A DNA stretch of 64,000 bases, taken from contig JAJLPB010000007.1 in the NCBI GenBank assembly GCA_025548565.1, positions 62,001 through 126,000 of the forward strand, given 5' to 3'. Positions 1-7,785 of this stretch are shown piece by piece. The translations under genes and the position numbers were made by a program. Below the pieces are notes generated by a model that was not told the origin of the DNA, ran no database searches, and saw only the letters and a list, made by a program, of their open reading frames with translations. How positions within the stretch are numbered: the first letter of the stretch is position 1; each line of letters starts with the position of its first letter. This stretch comes from Rugamonas sp. A1-17 (GTDB lineage: Bacteria > Pseudomonadota > Gammaproteobacteria > Burkholderiales > Burkholderiaceae_D).

Positions 1-1
1 A

Positions 2-1402
2 GGCACCCGCAAGCTGTACGCGGACAAGCTGGTGACGCAGACCGTGATCCCGGCCGACGGCGGCGAGCAGATGCAGGCTGCCTATCGCGATGCGATGGAC
101 GCCGGCAAGCACACCATCGATCCGGTGATCTCCAACTTCAAGAACAAGTACGCGGTCGATTGGCTGCCGTTCCTGAACCGCAAGTGGACCGACTCGGCCG
201 ACACCGCCGTGCCGATGACCGAACTGAAACGCCTGGCCGGCCGGATCACCACCGTGCCTGAAGGCTTCAAAGTGCACTCGCTGGTCGAGAAGGTGCTGGG
301 CGACCGCGCCAACATGGGCAAGGGCGAACTGAACCTGGACTGGGGCATGGGCGAACACCTGGCCTACGCATCGCTGGTCGCTTCGGGCTACGCAGTGCGC
401 CTGACCGGCCAGGACGCCGGCCGCGGCACCTTCGTGCACCGCCACGCCGTGCTGCACGACCAGAACCGCGAACGTTGGGATGCGGGCACCTATGTGCCGC
501 TGCAGAACATCGCCGAAGGACAGGCACCATTCACCGTGATCGACTCCGTGCTGTCCGAAGAGGCGGTACTGGGCTTCGAATACGGCTACTCGACCGCCGA
601 GCCAAACACGCTGACGATCTGGGAAGCCCAGTTCGGCGACTTCGTCAACGGCGCGCAAGTGGTTATCGACCAGTTCATCAGCTCCGGCGAAGTGAAGTGG
701 GGCCGCGCTTCGGGCCTGGTCATGATGCTGCCGCACGGTTACGAAGGCCAGGGTCCTGAGCACTCGTCCGCACGTCCGGAGCGTTTCCTGCAGCTGTGCG
801 CAGACAACAATATGCAAGTGGTCCAGCCGACCACCGCGTCGCAGATCTTCCACGTGCTGCGCCGTCAGATGGTGCGCCAGTTCCGCAAACCACTGGTGAT
901 CCTGACGCCTAAGTCGCTGCTGCGTAACAAGGACGCTGGTTCCTCGCTGAACGAGCTGGCCAAAGGCGCGTTCCAGACCGTGATCGGCGAAGTCGACGAG
1001 AAAATCGACGCCAAGAAAGTCAAGCGCGTGGTCGCCTGCTCGGGCAAGGTCTACTACGACCTGGTCAACGCACGCAAGACCCGCGGCCAGACCGACACCG
1101 CCATCATCCGCGTCGAGCAGCTGTATCCGTTCCCGCACAAATCGTTCGCCGCCGAACTGAAGAAGTTCCCGAACCTGGCGGAAGTGGTGTGGGCGCAGGA
1201 CGAGCCGCAGAATCAGGGCCCATGGTTCCAGATTCAGCACAACATCTTCGAGAGCATGGACGCAGGCCAGCGCCTGGCATACGCCGGCCGCCCAGCGTCG
1301 GCATCGCCGGCTGTCGGCTACTACGACAAGCACTACGCCCAGCAAAAAGACCTGCTGGAGACGGCGTTCTCGAAGCTCAAAGGTTTCATCCTGACCAAAT
1401 AA
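2..1402 (+). CDS. sucA: 2-oxoglutarate dehydrogenase E1 component, C-terminal part
   Basis: Thiamine-diphosphate E1 subunit of the 2-oxoglutarate dehydrogenase complex, which decarboxylates 2-oxoglutarate and passes the succinyl group to the lipoyl arm of E2. Only the last ~466 residues are present; the frame is open to the left edge, so the start lies outside the window. Visible family segments are the transketolase-like pyrimidine-binding part (LDWGMGEHLAYASL, then RLTGQDAGRGTFVHRH) and the C-terminal segment with VEQLYPFP and WAQDEPQNQGPW. It is followed after 73 bp by the E2 gene, the usual order. Identification rests on these motifs and the neighbours sucB and lpdA. Confidence 0.97.
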   Translation, partial: GTRKLYADKLVTQTVIPADGGEQMQAAYRDAMDAGKHTIDPVISNFKNKYAVDWLPFLNRKWTDSADTAVPMTELKRLAGRITTVPEGFKVHSLVEKVLGDRANMGKGELNLDWGMGEHLAYASLVASGYAVRLTGQDAGRGTFVHRHAVLHDQNRERWDAGTYVPLQNIAEGQAPFTVIDSVLSEEAVLGFEYGYSTAEPNTLTIWEAQFGDFVNGAQVVIDQFISSGEVKWGRASGLVMMLPHGYEGQGPEHSSARPERFLQLCADNNMQVVQPTTASQIFHVLRRQMVRQFRKPLVILTPKSLLRNKDAGSSLNELAKGAFQTVIGEVDEKIDAKKVKRVVACSGKVYYDLVNARKTRGQTDTAIIRVEQLYPFPHKSFAAELKKFPNLAEVVWAQDEPQNQGPWFQIQHNIFESMDAGQRLAYAGRPASASPAVGYYDKHYAQQKDLLETAFSKLKGFILTK

Positions 1403-1420
1403 GCATCACTTACTGACGGA

Positions 1421-1447
1421 GCGCCGCCTTGCTACGCGGGGCGGCGC
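1421..1447 (+). other. Intercistronic stem-loop between sucA and sucB
   Basis: A perfect 8-bp stem (GCGCCGCC at 1421-1428 with GGCGGCGC at 1440-1447) and an 11-nt loop lie in the gap between the two genes. No run of T follows, so it is unlikely to be a strong terminator. A role in mRNA processing or stability is inference. Confidence 0.4.
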
Positions 1448-1475
1448 CGCAATAACAAAATATACGGAGTTTTAC

Positions 1476-2723
1476 ATGGCACAAATCGAAGTCAAAGTCC
1501 CCCAGCTGTCGGAATCGGTAGCAGAAGCAACCATGCTGACCTGGCATAAAAAAGTCGGCGACGCAGTCGCTCGCGACGAGAACCTGATTGACATCGAAAC
1601 CGATAAAGTTGTTCTGGAACTGCCGGCACCAGCCGCTGGCGTTCTGGTCAAGATCATCAAGGGCGACGGCAGCACCGTGGTTGCTGACGAACTGATCGCT
1701 ATCATCGACACCGACGGCGCTGCCGCCGTTGCCGCTCCAGCAGCCGCAGCCGCTCCTGCTCCTGCCGCCGCACCTGCACCAGCCGCCGCTGCCGCCACCG
1801 GCGGTTCGAAAGGCGACGTGGCCATGCCAGCCGCCGCCAAGATCCTGTCGGAAAAAGGCCTGAGCGCTGGCGATGTCGCCGGTTCGGGCAAAGACGGCCG
1901 CGTGACCAAGGGCGACGCCCTGGCCGCCGGCGCCAAGGCTCCAGCCGTTGCGCCTCTGGCGCCAGCCGCTGCCAAGCCAGCGCTGCAACAAGTTGCCGCT
2001 CCTGCGATCGCCAGCCTGGGCGAGCGTCCGGAAGAGCGCGTGCCGATGAGCCGCCTGCGCGCACGTATCGCCGAGCGCCTGCTGCAATCGCAATCGACCA
2101 ACGCCATTCTGACCACGTTCAATGAAGTGAACATGGCGCCAGTGATGGAACTGCGCAACAAGTACAAAGACAAGTTCGAGAAAGAGCACGGCGTCAAGCT
2201 GGGCTTCATGTCCTTCTTCGTCAAGGCTGCCGTTGCCGCGCTGAAGAAATACCCGATCATCAACGCATCGGTCGACGGCAACGACATCGTCTACCACGGC
2301 TACTTCGACATCGGTATCGCGGTCGGTTCGCCACGCGGCCTGGTGGTGCCTATCCTGCGCAACGCCGACCAGATGTCGATCGCCGACATCGAGAAGAAAA
2401 TCGGCGAATTCGGCGCCAAAGCCAAGGAAGGCAAGCTGACCCTGGACGACCTGACCGGCGGCACCTTCTCGATCTCGAACGGCGGCACTTTCGGCTCCAT
2501 GCTGTCGACCCCGATCATCAACCCGCCACAATCGGCCATCCTGGGCGTGCACGCCACCAAGGACCGCGCTGTGGTTGAAAACGGTCAGATCGTGATCCGT
2601 CCAATGAACTACCTGGCGATGTCCTACGACCACCGCATCATCGACGGCCGCGAAGCCGTGCTGGGCCTGGTCGCCATGAAAGAGGCGCTGGAAGATCCAG
2701 CCCGCCTGCTGCTGGACCTGTAA
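1476..2723 (+). CDS. sucB: Dihydrolipoyllysine succinyltransferase, E2 of 2-oxoglutarate dehydrogenase
   Basis: E2 core of the complex; transfers succinyl groups from the lipoyl arm to CoA. The 415-residue protein shows a lipoyl domain at about 2-76 with the lipoylated lysine in ETDKVVLE (K44), an Ala/Pro linker, an E3-binding domain at about 115-150, a second Ala/Pro linker and the acyltransferase domain from about 185. The catalytic signature SYDHRIIDG (H386, D390) lies near the C-terminus. The start ATG is preceded by a CGGAG ribosome binding site. Length and domain order fit the family (usually about 400-420 residues). Confidence 0.97.
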   Translation: MAQIEVKVPQLSESVAEATMLTWHKKVGDAVARDENLIDIETDKVVLELPAPAAGVLVKIIKGDGSTVVADELIAIIDTDGAAAVAAPAAAAAPAPAAAPAPAAAAATGGSKGDVAMPAAAKILSEKGLSAGDVAGSGKDGRVTKGDALAAGAKAPAVAPLAPAAAKPALQQVAAPAIASLGERPEERVPMSRLRARIAERLLQSQSTNAILTTFNEVNMAPVMELRNKYKDKFEKEHGVKLGFMSFFVKAAVAALKKYPIINASVDGNDIVYHGYFDIGIAVGSPRGLVVPILRNADQMSIADIEKKIGEFGAKAKEGKLTLDDLTGGTFSISNGGTFGSMLSTPIINPPQSAILGVHATKDRAVVENGQIVIRPMNYLAMSYDHRIIDGREAVLGLVAMKEALEDPARLLLDL

Positions 2724-2746
2724 TCGCCGGGCTGTAAATTGCCGCA

Positions 2747-2773
2747 TCCCCCAGGCCCGTCCGGGCCGGGGGA
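2747..2773 (+). other. Strong stem-loop between sucB and the PspC gene
   Basis: TCCCCC and GGCCCG (2747-2759, one bulged A at 2753) pair with CGGGCC and GGGGGA (2762-2773) around a 2-nt loop, giving 12 GC-rich pairs. It is not followed by a T tract. It could attenuate or protect the transcript between the E2 gene and the rest of the operon; function is inferred only. Confidence 0.45.
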
Positions 2774-2791
2774 ATTCTCAGAGGGTCATCA

Positions 2792-3103
2792 ATGAGCGTA
2801 TCTGAAGAAATCAAACGGTTGCACGAACTGCACCAGGCTGGCGCGCTGTCGGACGAGGAGTTCGCCTCCGCCAAAGCCAAGTTGCTGGACAAGGAAGCAT
2901 CTCCAGGCATCTCCAACGACATCACCCGATTGCGCCGCTCGAACACCGACCGCTGGCTGGGTGGCGTGTGTGGCGGGCTGGGCCAGATCACCGGGGTCGA
3001 ATCCTGGATCTGGCGCTTGCTGTTCGTATTGTTCGTGCTGACCTTTGGCTTCGGACTCGCCATCTACATTCTGCTATGGATTTTCGTACCAGAAGAGAAC
3101 TGA
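2792..3103 (+). CDS. SHOCT/PspC-domain small membrane protein
   Basis: A 103-residue protein lying between the E2 and E3 genes. The N-terminus (EEIKRLHELHQAGALSDEEF, residues 5-24) is a SHOCT-type short helical domain. The C-terminal half is a PspC domain, with RWLGGVCGGLGQITG followed by a hydrophobic segment at about 73-98. PspC proteins are inner-membrane partners in envelope-stress (phage shock) responses; what this one does in a dehydrogenase operon is unknown. The start ATG follows GAGGG, and 14 bp separate it from lpdA, so it is probably co-transcribed. Family assignment is by motif. Confidence 0.85.
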   Translation: MSVSEEIKRLHELHQAGALSDEEFASAKAKLLDKEASPGISNDITRLRRSNTDRWLGGVCGGLGQITGVESWIWRLLFVLFVLTFGFGLAIYILLWIFVPEEN

Positions 3104-3117
3104 TTGGAAAATAAAAA

Positions 3118-4548
3118 ATGAGTAAACAATTTGACGTAGTAGTCATCGGCGCCGGTCCTGGCGGTTACATCGCGGCCATCCGCGCGGCACAACTGGGTTT
3201 CTCGGTCGCCTGCGTCGACGCATGGGTCAATGAAAAGGGCGGTCCTGCTCCTGGCGGCACCTGCACCAACGTCGGCTGCATCCCGTCGAAAGCGCTGCTG
3301 CAATCGTCCGAGCACTTCGAGCACGCCGGCCACGCGTTCAAGGACCACGGCATCGATGTCGCCGGCCTGTCGCTGAACCTGCCGCAAATGATCAAGCGTA
3401 AAGACACCGTCGTGAAGCAGAACAACGACGGCATCCTGTTCCTGTTCAAGAAAAACAAAGTCACCTTCTTCCACGGCCGCGCTGCGTTCGCCGGCGCCGC
3501 CACCGCCGACGGCTACCCGCTGACCATCTCCGCGCCAGCCAACGAGACCATCAACGCCAAGCAAGTCATCATCGCCACCGGCTCCAACGCGCGCGCGCTG
3601 CCAGGCGCCGAGTTCGATGAAAAACTGATCCTGTCGAACACCGGCGCGCTGACCATCGGCGAAGTGCCGAAGAAGCTGGGCGTGATCGGCGCCGGCGTGA
3701 TCGGCCTGGAAATGGGTTCCGTATGGCGCCGCCTGGGTGCCGAAGTGACCGTGCTGGAAGGCCTGCCTGTGTTCCTGGGCGCGGTCGATGAGCAGATCGC
3801 CAAGGAAGCCGGCAAGCTGTTCGCCAAGCAGGGCCTGAGCATCAACCTGGGCTGCAAGATCGGCAGCATCACCAAGGGTGCCGACAACGTCACCGTGGCC
3901 TACGAAAACGCCAAGGGCGAAGCGCAGACCGCCGTGTTCGACAAGCTGATCGTCTCGATCGGCCGCACCCCGAACACCGACGGCCTGGCCGCCGACAAGG
4001 TCGGCCTGAAGCTGGACGAGCGCGGTTTCGTGGCCGTCGACGACGACTGCAAGACCAACCTGCCAGGCGTATGGGCAGTGGGCGACGTGGTACGCGGCCC
4101 GATGCTGGCGCACAAGGCGGAAGAAGAAGGCGTTGCTGTCGCAGAGCGCATGGCTGGCCAGCACGGCCATACCAACTTCAACACCATCCCTTGGGTCATC
4201 TACACCTCGCCGGAAATCGCGTGGGTCGGCCGCACCGAGCAGCAACTGAAGGCCGACGGCGTCGCCTACAAGGCCGGCACCTTCCCGTTCCTGGCCAACG
4301 GCCGCGCACGCGCTCTGGGCGATACCTCGGGCATGGTCAAGTTCCTGGCCGATGCAGCCACCGACGAAATCCTGGGCGTGCACATCATCGGACCGATGGC
4401 TTCCGAGCTGATCTCCGAAGCCGTGGTGGCGATGGAGTTCAAGGCTTCGGCTGAAGACATCGCGCGCATCTGCCACGCACACCCATCGCTGTCGGAAGCG
4501 ACCAAGGAAGCCGCGCTGGCGATCGACAAGCGCACGCTGAACTTCTAA
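3118..4548 (+). CDS. lpdA: Dihydrolipoamide dehydrogenase (E3)
   Basis: FAD flavoenzyme that reoxidises the dihydrolipoyl arm of E2 with NAD+. Visible are the FAD-binding GAGPGGYIAA near the N-terminus, the redox-active disulfide in GGTCTNVGCIPSK (C49, C54), the NAD-binding GAGVIGLEMGS, and the C-terminal catalytic dyad in HPSLSE (H455, E460). Threonine replaces the usual leucine after the first redox cysteine. At 476 residues it has normal length for the class without an N-terminal lipoyl domain. It is the last gene of the sucA-sucB-pspC-lpdA operon and is followed by an intrinsic terminator. Confidence 0.97.
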   Translation: MSKQFDVVVIGAGPGGYIAAIRAAQLGFSVACVDAWVNEKGGPAPGGTCTNVGCIPSKALLQSSEHFEHAGHAFKDHGIDVAGLSLNLPQMIKRKDTVVKQNNDGILFLFKKNKVTFFHGRAAFAGAATADGYPLTISAPANETINAKQVIIATGSNARALPGAEFDEKLILSNTGALTIGEVPKKLGVIGAGVIGLEMGSVWRRLGAEVTVLEGLPVFLGAVDEQIAKEAGKLFAKQGLSINLGCKIGSITKGADNVTVAYENAKGEAQTAVFDKLIVSIGRTPNTDGLAADKVGLKLDERGFVAVDDDCKTNLPGVWAVGDVVRGPMLAHKAEEEGVAVAERMAGQHGHTNFNTIPWVIYTSPEIAWVGRTEQQLKADGVAYKAGTFPFLANGRARALGDTSGMVKFLADAATDEILGVHIIGPMASELISEAVVAMEFKASAEDIARICHAHPSLSEATKEAALAIDKRTLNF

Positions 4549-4570
4549 GCCGCACCAGTAAGCGGACTGC

Positions 4571-4596
4571 GGGCGGACTGCGGTCCGCCCTTTTTA
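4571..4596 (+). terminator. Rho-independent terminator after lpdA
   Basis: GGGCGGAC (4571-4578), loop TGCG and GTCCGCCC (4583-4590) form a perfect 8-bp GC-rich stem followed directly by TTTTTATT. This ends the 2-oxoglutarate dehydrogenase operon about 25 bp before zapE. Confidence 0.9.
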
Positions 4597-4621
4597 TTTG
4601 CGCAGTACAGAATCGAACCCC

Positions 4622-5719
4622 ATGAACGTCGAAGAGTTTTATCAGCACGCGCTGCAAGAGCGCAATTTCAAGGCCGATGCAGCCCAGCGCCGCGCGGTCG
4701 ACCGCCTGCAACTGTGCTACGACGAGTGGGTGGCCTACAAGGGCCAGCGTTCGTCCACCTTCAAGCGGCTGATCAACCGGCCCGACGTGCCGAAAGGCGT
4801 CTACATGTGGGGCGGGGTGGGGCGCGGCAAGTCCTTCCTGATGGATTCCTTCTATTCCGTGGTGCCGCTGGTGCGCAAGACGCGCCTGCACTTCCACGAG
4901 TTCATGCGCGGCGTGCACCGCCAGTTGGACGAGCTGACCGGCGTGGCCAACCCGCTGGACGAGGTGGCCAAGCGCATCGCCAAGAAATACCGATTGATCT
5001 GCTTCGACGAGTTCCATATCTCGGACGTGGCCGACGCCATGATCATGTACAACCTGCTGAAGGCGTTGTTCGACAACGGCGTGTCCTTCATCATGACCTC
5101 GAACTACGATCCGAAGCTGCTGTACCCGGACGGTCTGCACCGCGACCGCATCCTGCCCACCATCCAGCTGCTGTACGATAAGCTGGACGTGATGAACATC
5201 GACGCCGGCGTCGACTACCGCGGCCGCGCGCTGGAGCAGGTCGATTCCTACCTGACGCCGCTCAACGCCCACACCGACCGCCTGCTGCGCGAGGCCTACG
5301 CCAGCATCGCCGAGAGCGCCGACGAGGACCCGGTGGTGCGTATCGAGGCGCGCGAGATCCGCGCCCTGCGCCGCGCCGGCACCATCATCTGGTTCGACTT
5401 CAACACGCTGTGCGGCGGTCCCCGCTCGCAGAACGATTACCTGGAAATCGCCAGCCGCTTCCATACCGTGATATTGTCCGGGATTCCGATGATGTCGGCA
5501 GCGATGTCGTCGGAGGCGCGGCGCTTTACCTGGTTGATCGACGTGTTCTACGACCAGGGCGTCAAGCTGCTGATGTCGGCCGAGGTGGAGCCGGAAGAGC
5601 TCTACACCAACGGCACATTGGCCAACGAATTTCACCGCACGGTATCGCGCATCGTCGAGATGCAATCGCGCGAGTACATGGATAAAGAGCAGCGCGCCGC
5701 GGCCGGTGCGCTGGCGTGA
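4622..5719 (+). CDS. zapE: Cell division protein ZapE (AFG1-like ATPase)
   Basis: A 365-residue AFG1/LACE1-family P-loop ATPase. In E. coli, ZapE associates with the constricting FtsZ ring. The Walker A motif is GGVGRGKS (residues 64-71, K70), followed by FHEFMRGVH and the Walker B region RLICFDEFHISD. An in-frame TTG lies upstream, but the ATG at 4622 gives the family N-terminus (MNVEEFYQ). The downstream gene begins at or just past the zapE stop codon, so the two are probably co-transcribed. Confidence 0.93.
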   Translation: MNVEEFYQHALQERNFKADAAQRRAVDRLQLCYDEWVAYKGQRSSTFKRLINRPDVPKGVYMWGGVGRGKSFLMDSFYSVVPLVRKTRLHFHEFMRGVHRQLDELTGVANPLDEVAKRIAKKYRLICFDEFHISDVADAMIMYNLLKALFDNGVSFIMTSNYDPKLLYPDGLHRDRILPTIQLLYDKLDVMNIDAGVDYRGRALEQVDSYLTPLNAHTDRLLREAYASIAESADEDPVVRIEAREIRALRRAGTIIWFDFNTLCGGPRSQNDYLEIASRFHTVILSGIPMMSAAMSSEARRFTWLIDVFYDQGVKLLMSAEVEPEELYTNGTLANEFHRTVSRIVEMQSREYMDKEQRAAAGALA

Positions 5720-5736
5720 CGCAACAGGATAAAAAT

Positions 5737-6465
5737 ATGAGACCAAGTTTGAAACCGCTGGGCGAGATGATCGCGGCCGCCGCGCTGGCGGCCCTGGCGG
5801 CGCTGGCCGCGCCGGCGCAGGCACAGACCGCCGAGCCGTCGCCGGCCGCCGCGCCGCAGCCGACCCGTTCGGTCGAGCAGGCCAACGCCACGCTGCAGCA
5901 GGTGGCCAAGGACCGCGCGGCGGTCCACGACGAATTCGCCGCCAGCGAGCGCGTGTGCTACGACAAATTCTTCGTCAACCACTGCCTGGACAAGGCCAAG
6001 GAAAAACGCCGCGCCGCGCTGGCGAAGCTGCGCGCCACCGAGGTGGAGGCCGAGCATTTCAAGCGCGCCGATTCGGTCGAGAAGCGCGACGCCGACCTGG
6101 CCGTGCGTGCCCGCAAGGATGCGGAAGAGGAAGCGCAGCGCGCCGCCATGCCGCCGAAGGAAGCCAAGGTCGTGGACGACACGCCGCGTCCGGCGCCGAA
6201 CGCCGGCAAACCGGTGGTGGACCGTGAGGCCGAACACGCGGCCAAGGTCCAGCGCCAGGCGGCGCAGGACGCGGCCGACGCCGGCAAGCGCGCGGCCAAT
6301 GTCGAGGCATTCGAGAAGAAGCAGGCCGAGTCGGAAAAACGCAAGGCGCAAGTGGCCAAGAAGAAGGCCGACAGCGACGCCAAGCGCGCCGCGCACGAAG
6401 CGTCGGAGAAGAAGAAGGCCGCCGCCGAGGCAGCAGCTGCGGCAGCGGCCGCCAAGAAGCAGTAG
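5737..6465 (+). CDS. Exported Ala/Lys-rich coiled-coil protein, unknown function
   Basis: A protein of 242 residues with an apparent signal peptide (hydrophobic Ala-rich segment ending APAQAQ, about residue 29). A small region follows with two cysteines in CYDKFFVNHCLDKAKEKRR, which could form a disulfide in the periplasm. The rest is highly charged, Ala/Lys/Glu-rich and predicted coiled coil, ending in an Ala run. A GTG at 5716 overlapping the zapE stop is an alternative start, but the ATG at 5737 begins directly with the signal sequence. I do not recognise a named family, and the low-complexity C-terminus makes homology risky to infer. Confidence 0.75.
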   Translation: MRPSLKPLGEMIAAAALAALAALAAPAQAQTAEPSPAAAPQPTRSVEQANATLQQVAKDRAAVHDEFAASERVCYDKFFVNHCLDKAKEKRRAALAKLRATEVEAEHFKRADSVEKRDADLAVRARKDAEEEAQRAAMPPKEAKVVDDTPRPAPNAGKPVVDREAEHAAKVQRQAAQDAADAGKRAANVEAFEKKQAESEKRKAQVAKKKADSDAKRAAHEASEKKKAAAEAAAAAAAAKKQ

Positions 6466-6484
6466 CGCGCGCCAGGCCACCCAT

Positions 6485-6584
6485 CGTCATTCCCGTACAG
6501 GCGGGAATCCATAGAACGCCACCTCCTCGATAGGGCATCTGTCTTGGAGGCGTACTATAGGTTCCCGCCTGCGCGGGAACGACG
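6485..6584. repeat. REP-like element, copy A (two inverted hairpin units)
   Basis: The left unit has TTCCCG/CGGGAA (6490-6507). The right unit is an inverted copy with GTTCCCGC (6561-6568) and GCGGGAAC (6573-6580). The outer ends read CGTCATTCCCG and, inverted, CGGGAACGACG. The same core recurs near 9850 and 26597. It lies downstream of the coiled-coil gene and convergent to the phosphatase gene, a usual site for REP/BIME-type repeats. Confidence 0.75.
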
Positions 6585-6602
6585 TGGTTTAATCGCGTGG
6601 CG

Positions 6603-7406
6603 TCAGACCGCGCGGCGCATTTTCTGTATGGTGTAGTTCGGTATGTCCTTGGGCTGTTCGACCAGCTTGATGATGGCCATCGAGCAGTTGTCGCCCTTGC
6701 CTTGGGCGCGCTCGCCGGCCTTGCCGATCAGTCGTTCAGCGGCTTGGCGCGGCGTGTTGCGCGCGACCGCAGCCGCCAGTTCCGTATCCTTGAACAGTTG
6801 CCACAGGCCGTCCGAGCAGAGCAGGAGGGAATCGCCGGCCTGCAAGCCTTCGTGATAGCCGACCGTGACGAAGGGCGACTTGAAGCTATTGCCCAGCGCG
6901 TTGTTGAGCAGCTTGGAGCCGCGGTGCTTCTTTGCCGCTTCCAGCGGCAGCTTGTCCTGGTTGACCAGATGCTCGATGTAGGCGCCGTCGTTGCTGCGCA
7001 TGGCGCAGGCCTCGCCGGCGAAGCGGTACACCCGCGCGTCGCCGACATGAGCCCACACCACTTGGCCGGCCGGCGTCAGCACCATCATCGCCAGCGCGCT
7101 CTGCGGCTCGACGGTCTTGGCGATGGGATTCATCTTGATGACTTGGTGTGCCTCCTCGGCGATGGCGCGCATCAAGTCCTGCAGGCGCGGGATGCTGGGC
7201 GTGTCGCCGACGCGCAACTCGTCGAACAGGTGCTTGGCGGTCAGTAGCGCCTGGTCCGAACCGATGGCGCTGTGGTTGCCGTCGGCCAGCACGGCCATCA
7301 CATAGCCGGGCGCCTGGGCTGCCGTGTACAGGCCCACCCGGTCGTTTTGCTGGGATCGGTTTCCGATGTGCTGGGCGGTGCCGGCTTCGATTTTGTATGC
7401 GCTCAT
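6603..7406 (-). CDS. PP2C-family protein serine/threonine phosphatase
   Basis: A 267-residue PPM/PP2C-type metal-dependent phosphatase. Conserved parts are GNRSQQND near residue 22 (first metal ligand region), LADGNHSAIGSDQA (D42-G43), VGDARVYR, LLLCSDGLW and the C-terminal GDNCSMAII. The second motif reads DGNHSAIG instead of the usual DGMGGHxxG, a noticeable variation beside an otherwise intact metal site. A GTG three codons upstream is a possible alternative start. No partner kinase is encoded nearby. Its target is unknown; such enzymes reverse Hanks-type kinase phosphorylation. Confidence 0.88.
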   Translation of the reverse strand: MSAYKIEAGTAQHIGNRSQQNDRVGLYTAAQAPGYVMAVLADGNHSAIGSDQALLTAKHLFDELRVGDTPSIPRLQDLMRAIAEEAHQVIKMNPIAKTVEPQSALAMMVLTPAGQVVWAHVGDARVYRFAGEACAMRSNDGAYIEHLVNQDKLPLEAAKKHRGSKLLNNALGNSFKSPFVTVGYHEGLQAGDSLLLCSDGLWQLFKDTELAAAVARNTPRQAAERLIGKAGERAQGKGDNCSMAIIKLVEQPKDIPNYTIQKMRRAV

Positions 7407-7554
7407 AAGCAACACTGTATCCTAGTCGGCGGGTGAGCGATCATTATGTTGGCGGCGGGGCCGCCGTAGATTAAACTATGCACCGTGTCACAGTTTGTTT
7501 GCAAGATATTTGTTGTTCCAGTGAAACTATTTGTGTGAGTAAAGACCGAGAATT

Positions 7555-7755
7555 ATGGCTGATGTACAAGATATCCAGCGTCGTCTGATAGAACTCGACG
7601 TCGAACACCGCGATCTGGACGCGGTCATCGACATGCTCACCTTGGATGGCCATCACGATCAACTGCAATTGCGCCGCCTCAAAAAGCGCAAGCTGCAGTT
7701 AAAAGACCATATCACTCTGCTGAAAATGCAATTAGTGCCCGACGTTCCGGCCTGA
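7555..7755 (+). CDS. YdcH/DUF465-family small protein
   Basis: A 66-residue charged helical protein of the YdcH/DUF465 type, seen in the pattern DIQRRLIELDVEHRDLDAVI followed by a basic helix QLRRLKKRKLQLKD. Members are short alpha-hairpin proteins of unknown biochemical role, widespread in proteobacteria. It is divergent from the phosphatase gene and ends 30 bp before the helicase gene, with which it may be co-transcribed. Confidence 0.82.
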   Translation: MADVQDIQRRLIELDVEHRDLDAVIDMLTLDGHHDQLQLRRLKKRKLQLKDHITLLKMQLVPDVPA

Positions 7756-7785
7756 GTCCGGCTCAGTGCCCCAACTAAGTTTATT

